DNA from: JAXGQD01 sp964574395 | Lineage (GTDB): Bacteria; Bacillota; Clostridia; Saccharofermentanales; Fastidiosipilaceae | Reading direction: 5' to 3' | Length of the DNA: 46,644 nt | Assembly: GCA_964574395.1 (NCBI GenBank) | Contig: CAZNNL010000010.1 | Span: 1-46,644 of the forward strand | In this document: positions 25,104 through 34,350 of the stretch, piece by piece | Layout: every line of letters starts with the position of its first letter | Position numbering within the stretch: position 1 is the stretch's first letter | Made by a program: the position numbers and the translations under genes | Notes under the pieces: model-generated | Told to the model about the DNA's origin: nothing | What the model saw: the letters and a program-made list of their open reading frames with translations, nothing else | The model's database searches: none

Positions 25104-26258
25104 TTATAGATTGTCTAAATCTAATAAATCATCTATCAGATTTTTATCACTTTCAAAACTCTCGTCAATTCCATTATCCTCGATGGGTCCAGTGTACTCC
25201 GGCTCATCATCGACGGTATCGGCGAGCAATTTGTCACGCAGTTTTTGTTCAACTTCATCTGCAATTTCGGGATTCTCTTTTAGGAAAGTTTTAGCAGCTT
25301 CCCTACCTTGGCCTATTCTTTGATCACCGTAAGAGAACCAAGAACCACTTTTCACAATAATGTCATCTACGACAGCTAAATCCAGAATATTTCCAACTTT
25401 AGAAATGCCCTCACCATACATCAGATCAAATTCTGCTTCTTTAAATGGCGGTGCCATCTTATTCTTAACAATCTTTATCCGTGTACGGTTTCCGATTGCC
25501 TCAGTCCCATTACGTAAGGTCTCAATACGGCGCACATCCATTCTGATGGAAGCGTAAAATTTAAGCGCGATACCTCCGGTAGTAGTCTCCGGGTTTCCAA
25601 ACATGACGCCAATCTTTTGGCGTAGTTGGTTGATAAAAATAAGGACAGTGTTGGATTTGTTGATAACTCCTGCCAATTTTCTTAGTGCTTGTGACATTAA
25701 GCGTGCTTGCACACCCATCGAAGAGTCACCCATGTCACCATCTATTTCTGCCTTAGGTACTAATGCCGCAACAGAGTCAACGACAACAACATCAACCGCG
25801 CCACTGCGAATCAATGCTTCGGTAATCTGTAAGGCCTGTTCTCCGTTATCCGGTTGAGAAACAATCAAGTTGTCAATATCTACCCCTAGCTTTTCAGCAT
25901 AAACAGGATCTAAAGCATGTTCTGCGTCGATAAAAGCCGCGTAGCCATTGCGTTTTTGGGCTTCGGCAACAATGTGCAAAGCCACTGTCGTCTTACCTGA
26001 TGATTCAGGACCGTAGATTTCTACGATTCGCCCGCGCGGTACACCGCCAATCCCTAAGGCAACGTCTAGTGACAAGGCACCCGTTGGGATGCTAGAAATA
26101 CGTGCCGAGGTTTGATCCCCCAAGCGCATAACTGCGCCTTTACCACATTTCTTCTCTATTGCACTTAGAGCATTATCGAGTGCCTGCCTGCGCTCCGCAC
26201 CTTCAATCTGCACTACTTCTTGATTTGACTTCGTTCCCTTTTTAACAGCCTTAGCCAT
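25104..26258 (-). CDS. recA: RecA recombinase
   Basis: RecA forms ATP-dependent filaments on single-stranded DNA for recombination and triggers LexA cleavage. Walker A is GPESSGKTT near residue 83; other family blocks are DAEHALDPVYA, VVVDSVAALVP, INQLRQKIGVMFG and GGIALKFYASIRMDVRR. The 384-residue protein has the usual acidic C-terminal tail (about 345-384). It has its own promoter and an operator candidate shared with lexA. Confidence 0.97.
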   Translation of the reverse strand: MAKAVKKGTKSNQEVVQIEGAERRQALDNALSAIEKKCGKGAVMRLGDQTSARISSIPTGALSLDVALGIGGVPRGRIVEIYGPESSGKTTVALHIVAEAQKRNGYAAFIDAEHALDPVYAEKLGVDIDNLIVSQPDNGEQALQITEALIRSGAVDVVVVDSVAALVPKAEIDGDMGDSSMGVQARLMSQALRKLAGVINKSNTVLIFINQLRQKIGVMFGNPETTTGGIALKFYASIRMDVRRIETLRNGTEAIGNRTRIKIVKNKMAPPFKEAEFDLMYGEGISKVGNILDLAVVDDIIVKSGSWFSYGDQRIGQGREAAKTFLKENPEIADEVEQKLRDKLLADTVDDEPEYTGPIEDNGIDESFESDKNLIDDLLDLDNL

Positions 26259-26283
26259 ACTTTACCCTCACAATTCCATAATA

Positions 26284-26295
26284 GAACAATTGTTT
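26284..26295 (-). promoter_or_regulatory. Candidate LexA (SOS) box of recA
   Basis: On the minus strand AAACAATTGTTC lies at the predicted transcription start. It matches the lexA-upstream site AAACAATCGTTC at 11 of 12 bases and in position. Confidence 0.65.
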
Positions 26296-26301
26296 TCTTT
26301 T

Positions 26302-26329
26302 ATTATAACAAAGCAATGTTTGCAGTCAA
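26302..26329 (-). promoter_or_regulatory. recA promoter
   Basis: On the minus strand TTGACT (26329-26324), 16 bases, then a perfect TATAAT (26307-26302). The predicted start is near 26295, at the operator. Confidence 0.75.
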
Positions 26330-26366
26330 GCATCATTCGTACGACAAAATTCCGTAAAACTTCCGT

Positions 26367-27647
26367 TTATTCCGCATAGTCTTCCAGAATACTCAGCCTC
26401 AGGAAATTCTGCGCGTTTAAAGCGGCCTGCTGTTGAATTTTTAAACGATCTCCATTGAAGAAGAATTTTTCCACTCTGCATTTTTCCCGATTGGCAACAG
26501 CAATGTAAACCGTGCCAACTGGCTTGCCAGCTGTGCCTCCATCTGGACCGGCAACCCCGGTTATAGAGGCTGCATAATCAGATTTAAACTTGTTCATACA
26601 ATGCATTGCCATGGCTTCAGCAACTTCCGCACTTACCGCACCATGTGCTTCTAGCATGGCCGGAGACACATCCAAAGTTTCGATTTTGGCAGAATTCGCA
26701 TAACTTACAACAGATCCCAAGAAATATGCGGAGGCACCTGCGATGGCACCCATTTGAGAGCTCAGTAGACCTGCGGTACAGCTTTCGGCAAAAGACAGCG
26801 TAAGGCCATGCTGAAGACACAAATCCCCCAAGACTTGAGGCATCTTGCGCTCACCTATTTCATATATATACTGGGCAAGTTTTTCTTTAAAAGCACTTAG
26901 CATCTGTTCTGCCAAGTATGGTTCGCTACCTTCACGATATTTTTCCGTGATACGAAACATTACTTCACCGGTAGACGCATAAGGCGCCAAACTAGGATTT
27001 TCATGCCCATCTATTAGATCCTTAACAGCCGCTTCTGCAGAGGATTCACCAATACCGATTAACCTAATGTAGACATTTTTTATGCGATAAGAAATTGTTT
27101 GTAGTAGATAGCCCTGTACTTGTTCTCTCCACATGGGACGATTTTCATTTGGTGGTCCTGGCAAAAGGATAATACAACGCTTTTTCCCTTCATATTCAAA
27201 CTCCATTATTGCCCCGGGAGCCGTACCATTCCTATTCTCAATCACTTGACCTGAGGTAGGTAATAATGCCTGCTTGTAGTTGCTGGCTGCGGCTTCGCGA
27301 CCTATACGCCTAAAGTAGGTGCTGATTTTTTCAGCTTCGTAAGCATTCATTTCTAATGTAAGGCCAGCAACTTCTGCAGCACAAGCCATAGAAATATCGT
27401 CCGCTGTAGGTCCAAGCCCTCCACTCAAAACGACACAATCGCTGCGTTCTATCGCTTGTTTGATACAAGCCTTGAGGCGCGTAGGATTATCTCCACAACT
27501 CACCTGATAATAGGAGGAAATACCTAGATTGCTAAGTTGCTTGGCAAAATATGCAGCATTACTATCTACAATTTGGCCCATTAAAATCTCTGTACCAACC
27601 GTGAGAATCTCAGCGGTTTCAATGTTTATGCCAAAATTATTCTGCAT
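26367..27647 (-). CDS. cinA: CinA-family nicotinamide-nucleotide amidase/ADP-ribose pyrophosphatase-like protein
   Basis: CinA proteins couple an N-terminal MoCF-like (COG1058) domain to a C-terminal NMN deamidase domain in pyridine nucleotide salvage. The N-terminal domain begins AEILTVGTEILMGQIVDSNA and has VVLSGGLGPTADD. The C-terminal domain contains FAESCTAGLLSS, SVVSYAN and GVAGPDGGT. The 426-residue length is normal. The gene lies upstream of recA and the pair is a long-known Gram-positive arrangement. AGGT precedes the ATG. recA has its own promoter in the 108-base gap. Confidence 0.93.
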   Translation of the reverse strand: MQNNFGINIETAEILTVGTEILMGQIVDSNAAYFAKQLSNLGISSYYQVSCGDNPTRLKACIKQAIERSDCVVLSGGLGPTADDISMACAAEVAGLTLEMNAYEAEKISTYFRRIGREAAASNYKQALLPTSGQVIENRNGTAPGAIMEFEYEGKKRCIILLPGPPNENRPMWREQVQGYLLQTISYRIKNVYIRLIGIGESSAEAAVKDLIDGHENPSLAPYASTGEVMFRITEKYREGSEPYLAEQMLSAFKEKLAQYIYEIGERKMPQVLGDLCLQHGLTLSFAESCTAGLLSSQMGAIAGASAYFLGSVVSYANSAKIETLDVSPAMLEAHGAVSAEVAEAMAMHCMNKFKSDYAASITGVAGPDGGTAGKPVGTVYIAVANREKCRVEKFFFNGDRLKIQQQAALNAQNFLRLSILEDYAE

Positions 27648-27667
27648 GACTTTTTTACCTGTCTATA

Positions 27668-30517
27668 TTACTCTTCAGTCTGATCTTCACTTAGACCTTG
27701 CCTAGTTTCCCATTGCAAGCGATTGATTAAAAGCTTTCGCGGCTTTGCCCCTTCGTGAGGCCCAATTATGCCAGCCAATTCCATAGAGTCTATTAAACGT
27801 GCCGCTCGAGGATAACCAATATTCATGCGCCTTTGCAGTATAGATACTGAAGCGTAACCTGCGTCCAGCAGCACACCGACAGCTTGATCAAACAACTCAT
27901 CTTCCTGCGTATTATCTTTTCCGCTACCACTCGAGCTTAATGTTGATGTCATAATCGTCTCGGCGACAGATTCGTCAAAACCTGTGATTTCCTGCGCCGT
28001 GATGAAAGAAACAACTTTTTCAACTTCATGATCGGATAAGAAGGCACCTTGTCCACGCTTTGCTTTGGGTAAGTTTTGAGGGAAATAGAGCATGTCGCCC
28101 TTGCCCAGAAGCTTCTCTGCACCGCCCGTATCAATAATCGTTCTAGAGTCAACTTGAGAAGAAACAGCAAACGCTATCCTTGAGGGAATATTTGCTTTAA
28201 TAACTCCAGTTATGACATCCACGGAAGGTCTTTGTGTTGCAATAATCAAATGGATACCAGCCGCACGTGCCATTGCTGTCAGTCTCGCTATAGAGTCTTC
28301 CACTTCATTAGGTGCAGTCATCATCAAGTCAGAAAGCTCATCGATTACCAGAAGAATCAGCGGCACTTTGGCTTGACCTTCCGCGACCATAGCTTCATTG
28401 TAGCCATTTAAATCACGTACACCTTTTTCGGCAAAAAGACCATACCGACGCGTCATTTCCAGCACAGCCCAATTAAGCGTATTAGCCGCCTTTTTCGGGT
28501 CTGTCACTACCGGTGCCAAAAGATGTGGAATGCCGTTATAAACGCTTAATTCGACGACTTTGGGATCAATCATTAACAATTTGACTTCATCAGGTTTGGC
28601 ACGATATAAAATACTAATCAAAATCGAATTGATACAAACAGATTTACCTGAGCCTGTGGCACCCGCGATTAGCAAGTGTGGCATCTTCATCAAATCGCAA
28701 AGAATCGGAGCACCCGGAATATCCCTACCCAAAGCAACTGTTAACTTAGACTTGGCGTTTTGGAATTCATGCGATTCAATTAAACCACGAAGCGAAACCG
28801 GTGCGGTTTCTTTATTGGGTATTTCGATACCTATAGCAGATTTACCGGGAATTGGCGCTTCAATACGCACACCTACGGCAGCTAAGCTTAACGCAATATC
28901 ATCTGAAAGACTGACAATTTTTGAGACCTTAACGCCGAGACCTGGCGTAAGCTCGAACCTAGTTATCGCTGGTCCGGTCGTGATGTTGATAACCTTCGCG
29001 TCAACACCAAAACTCTTGAGGGTTTCTTCTAATTTTTTGCCAAGCAACTGAACTTCTTGTGATTGTCTGCGCGTATTCGCATTAATGTTGGGCTGTAGAA
29101 GGCTAATAGGTGGCAATTTATAGGGTTTATCTTTTCGTTTGGGCACGTACTTCTTAACATCAGCATCAATATCGCCTTCGTTAGTCTGCTTTTTCTCCGC
29201 ATTAACAGCAGCCTTTTCGCTAAGTTTGTCGCTACTGACCGACTTAGCCGCATGTGGATCAGCAAATTTCTCGCGGTCCAGACCATCAAATTTTCTGATG
29301 CTGGCTTCGCCATCCGCTTCATCTGTATCCAATTCGGGGCGATAGTAGGCTTCTTCGTCTTCATAGCTTTCTTGCAGTACTTCCGACAACTCAGCTTCTA
29401 AACTTTCGCTAAGATTGGGACGATTAGCGCTGCTGCTTAAAAATTCCGGAATGTGAAATGTATCATTGGATTTCGGCATGGCTTGTCCCAGTTCGGACAT
29501 GAGGTCTAGAGGTTCTCTCGTTTTGCCAGCATCATACGATGAGATAGGAATACCAACGAAACCTTCCGGCTCCACTTGTTCTTTAAATGCAGAAGATGCA
29601 TCCCACTCCGGATACTTGCTGAGTAAGCCCATCTCTTCCGGACTTAGATGCACGGCTCCCCCTTCCTCTACATCCGAGTAATTGTAAAAGCCCATGGTTC
29701 CGTCCGGGATAGGCGTTGTCATACTCAAATCGAGTTCGGCGAAATCGTCTTCGGGCTCATGCCCCAGCTCTGGATAAGCCTGCGCGATAGAAGTCTGACT
29801 AGTTGTAACAGGGACCTCTAAGTATTCCGAATCATCATAAGATCTTTCTTGCAGAAGTTTTCTCTGCTCAATACCCTCTTTAACACGCTGATTTAAATGC
29901 CCACCCATATCTTTGGCACGCGTCACAAAACGATTCATGACGGCACTAAGAGAAAGGTTTATGATGAGAACCATTTCAATGAGCACGGCAAAAACAAGCA
30001 GAATTACTGTCCCTACCTGTCCCAAGACACGCTGTAGTCCAAGACCCAAAAGGCCACCGAGCAAGCCGCCACATGCTTTGCCATTCAACAAGGGAATATC
30101 TTGAGGCTCTATACTCCCAGACCAGAGCACGGAAATAGCTTGGAATGCGCTATGTTCTTTAGTCTGCGATAAACTCGTCAATTTAAAGTCTTCGTAAGTA
30201 AAACTAAAAACCTGGATCATGGTCGATGCAAGAAGCAAGAGTATGAGAATGTGTTTAATACGATTTGAAGCCTGTTCATTCTTTTTTTCAATGAAATAGT
30301 CAATAGACATATACAGAAAAATGGGCGGCAAAGCATAAGCAGCGGCACCGAATAAGCCTTTTCCCATACCTAAGAACAATTGTCCAAGTATACCCGTTGT
30401 TCCTGCGTCGAAGTAATAAGCAAAAGCAAGAAAAAGCGCTAACGCCAAAAAGACAATCCCGTTTATATCATGCTTGTGACGCACAGAATTAGAGCTGAAA
30501 TTTTTCTGTCTGCTCAT
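27668..30517 (-). CDS. ftsK: DNA translocase FtsK/SpoIIIE
   Basis: This septal DNA pump moves chromosome ends through the closing division or sporulation septum. Four membrane segments lie in the first 190 residues (about 19-37, 48-76, 88-107 and 160-190). An acidic low-complexity linker covers about 215-440. The motor domain has Walker A GATGSGKSV near residue 615 and LLVIDELSDLMM, and the C-terminal gamma winged helix (SILQRRMNIGYPRAARLID) reads the orienting DNA motif. At 949 residues it is somewhat long because of the linker. AAGGAG precedes the ATG and the start overlaps the nudF stop by 4 bases. Confidence 0.95.
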   Translation of the reverse strand: MSRQKNFSSNSVRHKHDINGIVFLALALFLAFAYYFDAGTTGILGQLFLGMGKGLFGAAAYALPPIFLYMSIDYFIEKKNEQASNRIKHILILLLLASTMIQVFSFTYEDFKLTSLSQTKEHSAFQAISVLWSGSIEPQDIPLLNGKACGGLLGGLLGLGLQRVLGQVGTVILLVFAVLIEMVLIINLSLSAVMNRFVTRAKDMGGHLNQRVKEGIEQRKLLQERSYDDSEYLEVPVTTSQTSIAQAYPELGHEPEDDFAELDLSMTTPIPDGTMGFYNYSDVEEGGAVHLSPEEMGLLSKYPEWDASSAFKEQVEPEGFVGIPISSYDAGKTREPLDLMSELGQAMPKSNDTFHIPEFLSSSANRPNLSESLEAELSEVLQESYEDEEAYYRPELDTDEADGEASIRKFDGLDREKFADPHAAKSVSSDKLSEKAAVNAEKKQTNEGDIDADVKKYVPKRKDKPYKLPPISLLQPNINANTRRQSQEVQLLGKKLEETLKSFGVDAKVINITTGPAITRFELTPGLGVKVSKIVSLSDDIALSLAAVGVRIEAPIPGKSAIGIEIPNKETAPVSLRGLIESHEFQNAKSKLTVALGRDIPGAPILCDLMKMPHLLIAGATGSGKSVCINSILISILYRAKPDEVKLLMIDPKVVELSVYNGIPHLLAPVVTDPKKAANTLNWAVLEMTRRYGLFAEKGVRDLNGYNEAMVAEGQAKVPLILLVIDELSDLMMTAPNEVEDSIARLTAMARAAGIHLIIATQRPSVDVITGVIKANIPSRIAFAVSSQVDSRTIIDTGGAEKLLGKGDMLYFPQNLPKAKRGQGAFLSDHEVEKVVSFITAQEITGFDESVAETIMTSTLSSSGSGKDNTQEDELFDQAVGVLLDAGYASVSILQRRMNIGYPRAARLIDSMELAGIIGPHEGAKPRKLLINRLQWETRQGLSEDQTEE

Positions 30518-31050
30518 AAGAGCTCCTTGTGCTTTTGAGCAGTTAAAAGAATTGCAATCACAGTTTTAGCATCTTCAATCCCACCATTTAAAACCATCTC
30601 AAATAACGTTTTAAAAGGAAACTTGATACTTGTTAAAAACTCACCTTCGTCTAAATTCACTTGACCGGGACGTAAATCGCGGGCGGAATACAGGTATAGC
30701 ACTTCTGAATCGTAACCAGGGGTGGGGATAAATTGCCCTAAAAAAGTAATTTCCTCTGCGCGAAAACCAGTTTCTTCTTCGAGTTCACGTGCCGCACAAA
30801 GCATGGGATCCTCATGTGCTTCAAGTTTACCTGCGGGGATTTCTAAAAGTTCTTTTTGAACGGCTGTTCGGTATTGCTTTACCATGTAGCAATTACCTTC
30901 TGCATCTATTGGCAAAATGCCCGCTCCCCCATGGTGCAGAATAACTTCGCGCTCAGCAATGCTACCGTCAGGCAATTGAACCTGTCGTTTTATTAACTCA
31001 ACAATCCGTCCTTTAAATATGCTTTGCTCTGAAATGGTTTGCTCTTTCAA
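30514..31050 (-). CDS. nudF: ADP-ribose pyrophosphatase, NUDIX family
   Basis: The enzyme hydrolyses ADP-ribose to AMP and ribose 5-phosphate. The Nudix box fits G-X5-E-X7-REUXEEXGU and reads GKLEAHEDPMLCAARELEEE then TGF. Downstream PTPGYDSEVLYLY is typical of the ADPRase subfamily. I place the start at a TTG (31050) because GAGGGG lies 6 bases upstream; an upstream ATG at 31083 has no such site and adds 11 atypical residues. It lies between rnhA and ftsK in one direction. Confidence 0.9.
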   Translation of the reverse strand: MKEQTISEQSIFKGRIVELIKRQVQLPDGSIAEREVILHHGGAGILPIDAEGNCYMVKQYRTAVQKELLEIPAGKLEAHEDPMLCAARELEEETGFRAEEITFLGQFIPTPGYDSEVLYLYSARDLRPGQVNLDEGEFLTSIKFPFKTLFEMVLNGGIEDAKTVIAILLTAQKHKELL

Positions 31051-31123
31051 GTTATTCCCCTCGTTAAACGTACTGTTTAACATTTTAACATCAAAACGAT
31101 TTCGAAAAATTTCAAACAGATTA

Positions 31124-31588
31124 CTAAAGCTCAGTTTCTGCTTTAAATGCCTTTACTGCTTGCACGGCAAGTTCATCGCAGCGGTTATTGTAAGGATTAT
31201 CCGCATGCCCTTTCACTTTGTGCCATGTAACTTGATGTTTAGCACTTAGTTCTAGTAATGCTTGCCACTGCTCTTTATTGCTGACCGCTTGTCCGGCTGA
31301 ATTTTTCCAACCATTTTTTAACCAGTTACTAAGCCAATCTTGTTTGAAAGCATTAACTACATAGGCTGAGTCACTATACACGGAAACTTTACACGGGAAT
31401 TTCAGCGCCATAAATCCTTCAATCACTGCTTGCAGCTCCATGCGATTATTTGTCGTATTGGGGTGCGCGCCCGATAATTCTTTTTCGTGGCCACCAGCAA
31501 TCAAGATGGCTGCCCACCCTCCAACGCCTGGGTTTCCGGAACAGGCACCATCTGTATAGAGGCTAACTTCAGTTAATGACATCTTCAC
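31124..31588 (-). CDS. rnhA: Ribonuclease HI
   Basis: RNase HI cuts the RNA strand of RNA-DNA hybrids, removing primers and R-loops. It is a single-domain enzyme of 154 residues with the four acidic residues in order: LYTDGACSGNPG, the Glu in NNRMELQAVIEG, VYSDSAYVV and NNRCDELA. There is no N-terminal hybrid-binding domain. The start overlaps the proC stop by 4 bases; the ATG two codons later is an alternative. Confidence 0.95.
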   Translation of the reverse strand: MKMSLTEVSLYTDGACSGNPGVGGWAAILIAGGHEKELSGAHPNTTNNRMELQAVIEGFMALKFPCKVSVYSDSAYVVNAFKQDWLSNWLKNGWKNSAGQAVSNKEQWQALLELSAKHQVTWHKVKGHADNPYNNRCDELAVQAVKAFKAETEL

Positions 31589-32385
31589 TTCCTTTGTTCA
31601 GCTAACTCGCGATTGCGCTTAGCTGACGCTTCCACGGCAGCTATCAGAGCAGAACGCAGCCCTCTGTCCTCTAACACTTGCACAGCTGCAATCGACGTAC
31701 CACCAGGAGAACAGACCATATCCTTTATCTTAGCTGGGTGTAAGTCTTGAAGCTCAAGTAAAATGGCAGACCCTTTTATTGTTTGAATTGCCATAGCTAA
31801 AGCCATCTCGCGTGGCAACCCCATTTTGACAGCGCCATCCGTCAGTGCCTCGGCAACTAGCATTAAATATGCGGGACCGCTACCCGAGAGCCCAACGACA
31901 GCATCGATAAGATTTTCAGGAATGGCAAAGGCTTTACCACATGCGGAAAAGATAGCGTTAGCAAGCACTTCTTGTTCTTGGTTAGTGCCGTCATAGCTGA
32001 GCGACGAAACTGCTTCACCAACAAGCGCAGCGATGTTAGGCATGACTCGACATAGGCCAAGTCCAGGAAAATAAGTGCGGAGTGTTGCCAAATCGACACC
32101 GGCGGCAATCGAAATGAGCATTTGATTTTTGCCAAGCACATCCTTTAAGGACTGACAAACAGCAGGCACAATATCTGGTTTTACCGCCAAAACAATTGCG
32201 TCCATAGCAGAGGCAGCCTGAAGTTCTATAGAACCATTCAGTTGCAGCCTATCATTAAGTTCTTGGGCTTTAGAGGTATCACTATCGTTGACGTAAATTT
32301 CTGTTTTTTGGGCATACGCACTCTTGGAAAAGCCTTCAATTAAGGCTTGCCCCATGTTTCCACAACCAATAAACATTATTTTCAT
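31585..32385 (-). CDS. proC: Pyrroline-5-carboxylate reductase
   Basis: ProC catalyses the last step of proline synthesis with NAD(P)H. The dinucleotide-binding motif is FIGCGNMGQALI near residues 5-16. The C-terminal dimerisation domain has the signature VGLSGSGPAYLMLVAEAL and DMVCSPGGTSIAAV. The 266-residue length is normal. It is the first gene of a proC-rnhA-nudF-ftsK series with 4-base overlaps at two junctions. No other proline gene is nearby. Confidence 0.95.
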   Translation of the reverse strand: MKIMFIGCGNMGQALIEGFSKSAYAQKTEIYVNDSDTSKAQELNDRLQLNGSIELQAASAMDAIVLAVKPDIVPAVCQSLKDVLGKNQMLISIAAGVDLATLRTYFPGLGLCRVMPNIAALVGEAVSSLSYDGTNQEQEVLANAIFSACGKAFAIPENLIDAVVGLSGSGPAYLMLVAEALTDGAVKMGLPREMALAMAIQTIKGSAILLELQDLHPAKIKDMVCSPGGTSIAAVQVLEDRGLRSALIAAVEASAKRNRELAEQRK

Positions 32386-32460
32386 TGCATTCTACCCCCC
32401 AAATTTTCATTTCAGGTCACAGGAACTATTTTTGATAAATAAAGAATAGCTTAATTTTAC

Positions 32461-32491
32461 AAAAAAACCTTGTCAGTTAAAACTCACAAGG
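32461..32491 (-). terminator. Terminator after tRNA-Trp
   Basis: On the minus strand CCTTGT and ACAAGG form a stem, extended by AGT/ACT across a G-G mismatch with a TTTA loop, followed by T7. It ends the single-tRNA transcript ahead of proC. Confidence 0.85.
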
Positions 32492-32501
32492 CCTTCTATA
32501 T

Positions 32502-32576
32502 TGGCAGGGGAGACGCGATTCGAACACGCAACCGGCGGTTTTGGAGACCGCTGCTCTACCGTTGAGCCACTCCCCT
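32502..32576 (-). tRNA. tRNA-Trp (CCA anticodon)
   Basis: A full cloverleaf can be drawn: acceptor AGGGGAG with CTCCCCT, anticodon stem GCGGT/ACCGC around loop CTCCAAA with anticodon CCA, and a T-loop TTCGAAT. The discriminator G and the terminal CCA are encoded. It is a lone tRNA with its own terminator. Confidence 0.95.
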
Positions 32577-32634
32577 AAGCAATGTTTGTGATTATAGGAA
32601 ATCAGAAGTATCATGTCAAGGTAAATCCGAAAGT

Positions 32635-33789
32635 GTGAAATTGCAAACTATGACCTCACTAACGCAAGAAATATTCGATTTGTTAATCCTCTGGTTCAAT
32701 AAGCAACAGAGGGATTTCCCTTGGCGTAGAAATCGTAATCCTTACTATGTGTGGATTTCTGAGATTATGCTTCAGCAAACGCAAGCACAAACAGTTGTCC
32801 CCTATTTCATTCGATTCACAAAGCGATTCCCTAATATCGCAGCATTGAGCAAAGCCGATGAACAAGAAGTATTAAAGTACTGGGAAGGCTTGGGTTACTA
32901 TAGTCGTGCGCGCAACATCCATAAAACTGCTCTGCGATTAGTCGCATATAATAACGGTGTTTTCCCCGCAGATTTCCAAGAAATATTGAACCTTCCAGGT
33001 ATCGGACGCTATACTGCAGGCGCGATAGCTAGCCTTGCATACAATCTTGCTCATCCTGCTGTGGATGCTAACGTTTTACGTGTTCTTTCGCGATTTTTAA
33101 ATGAAGCTTGGCAAAACGGCAACACAAAAAACATGCATTCAGCAGAAAACATACTTTCTCACTACTACGCAAGCCAATCATTTATTAAGAGTGGACAAAA
33201 TGCCGCCGATATTAACGAAAGTTTAATTGAGCTTGGTGCAACCGTTTGTACGGCCAAAAAGCCAAATTGTAGTAACTGTCCTTGGAACGCAGATTGTAAA
33301 TCTTTACGTGAAGGAACGGTTGGCGACCGCCCTTTGCCGAAAGCCAAACTCAAACAGAATATCTCAGAATACACTGTACTATTAATTCAAAATGCAAAAG
33401 ACCAAACATTTTTGGTCGAACAACGCCCACCTACTGGCTTACTTGCCTCACTCTGGCAGTTCCCCATGCTTGATGGGACAAGGGCTGAAGATGAGGTCAT
33501 CCGATATCTAGAGGACTTTGATTTGACTTGCCATGCTATTCAAGAATTACCCTCACGTTTGCATGTTTTCAGTCATTTACGTTGGCAACTAACGGTTTAC
33601 TTAGTGAAGGTAGAAATGTTGCCCGAACTTGATGCACAAGCTTCCGAATTCTCGGAGTCAGTAGACAATTACTCTTTAAATGAACTAAAGCAAGTATGGT
33701 TAGATGCGAAAGCTGTGCAGGCTCTGCCCTTCAGTGCCGCGCTTTTTGATTATCGCAGTCGTATAAGCGGCGAGTCGTTATTGTTTTAA
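32635..33789 (+). CDS. mutY: A/G-specific adenine glycosylase
   Basis: MutY removes adenine mispaired with 8-oxoguanine. The helix-hairpin-helix and catalytic block is LPGIGRYTAGAIASLAYN followed by HPAVDANVLRV with the catalytic Asp. The catalytic Glu is in WISEIMLQQTQ. The 4Fe-4S cluster cysteines fit C-X6-C-X2-C-X5-C in CTAKKPNCSNCPWNADC. A NUDIX-like C-terminal domain that recognises 8-oxoG fills about 240-384. The start is a GTG, with an ATG five codons later as the alternative. Its 3' end overlaps the convergent metalloprotease gene by 12 bases. Confidence 0.95.
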   Translation: MKLQTMTSLTQEIFDLLILWFNKQQRDFPWRRNRNPYYVWISEIMLQQTQAQTVVPYFIRFTKRFPNIAALSKADEQEVLKYWEGLGYYSRARNIHKTALRLVAYNNGVFPADFQEILNLPGIGRYTAGAIASLAYNLAHPAVDANVLRVLSRFLNEAWQNGNTKNMHSAENILSHYYASQSFIKSGQNAADINESLIELGATVCTAKKPNCSNCPWNADCKSLREGTVGDRPLPKAKLKQNISEYTVLLIQNAKDQTFLVEQRPPTGLLASLWQFPMLDGTRAEDEVIRYLEDFDLTCHAIQELPSRLHVFSHLRWQLTVYLVKVEMLPELDAQASEFSESVDNYSLNELKQVWLDAKAVQALPFSAALFDYRSRISGESLLF

Positions 33790-34344
33790 AATTATAGCTT
33801 TTAGTTTTTTTCTACGCTCTTTATAGTCTGGAATACGTGCCTCTACTAGACTCCAGAATGCTGGACCATGATTCAATTCGATAATATGACAGAGTTCATG
33901 AATCATCAGATATTCAAACAGGCTTTCCTCTAAAAGCCCGGCATTGAGATTGATAGATAAGGTTCCTGAGCTACTGTAAGATCCCCAGCGCGATTTCTGC
34001 TTACGGATAGAAATTCGTTCAGGTTTGGGACCCTCGTATCCGTCCAAAAAAGCTTGAACACGTTGCAGACTTAGTTTTTTCAGCATTTCTTCTTCGCCTT
34101 CAGCGAATTTTTGTTCTTCTACTTCAGGCTTGTCTAGTTGTTTTTCTAGCCACTGATGGCGACTTTCAATAAATCTGATGATGTCATTGAGTGGCAAACC
34201 CAAAGGTGCTGAAACAGCTAGTTCCTTATGACTGCTTAAACGCATACTGATGCTGCGCCTTTTACTAAAGCGCACTCTGACATGAAAAAGCTCTGAATGA
34301 TCGTCTTCAAATATGACTTTCAGTTTTAAATTCTTTTCTTGCAT
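33778..34344 (-). CDS. YgjP-like M48 family metalloprotease
   Basis: A 188-residue cytoplasmic protein of the YgjP/DUF45 family. It has the zinc motif HELCH followed by NHGPAFW, which supplies the third ligand region, and the family block RKQKSRWGSYSSSGTLSINL before it. The substrate is unknown. A charged insert (KPEVEEQKFAEGEEE) lies near the middle. It starts 6 bases after the pyrE-like gene, so it is probably the last gene of the pyr transcript, though nothing ties it to pyrimidines. Confidence 0.88.
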   Translation of the reverse strand: MQEKNLKLKVIFEDDHSELFHVRVRFSKRRSISMRLSSHKELAVSAPLGLPLNDIIRFIESRHQWLEKQLDKPEVEEQKFAEGEEEMLKKLSLQRVQAFLDGYEGPKPERISIRKQKSRWGSYSSSGTLSINLNAGLLEESLFEYLMIHELCHIIELNHGPAFWSLVEARIPDYKERRKKLKAIILKQ

Positions 34345-34350
34345 CGATGC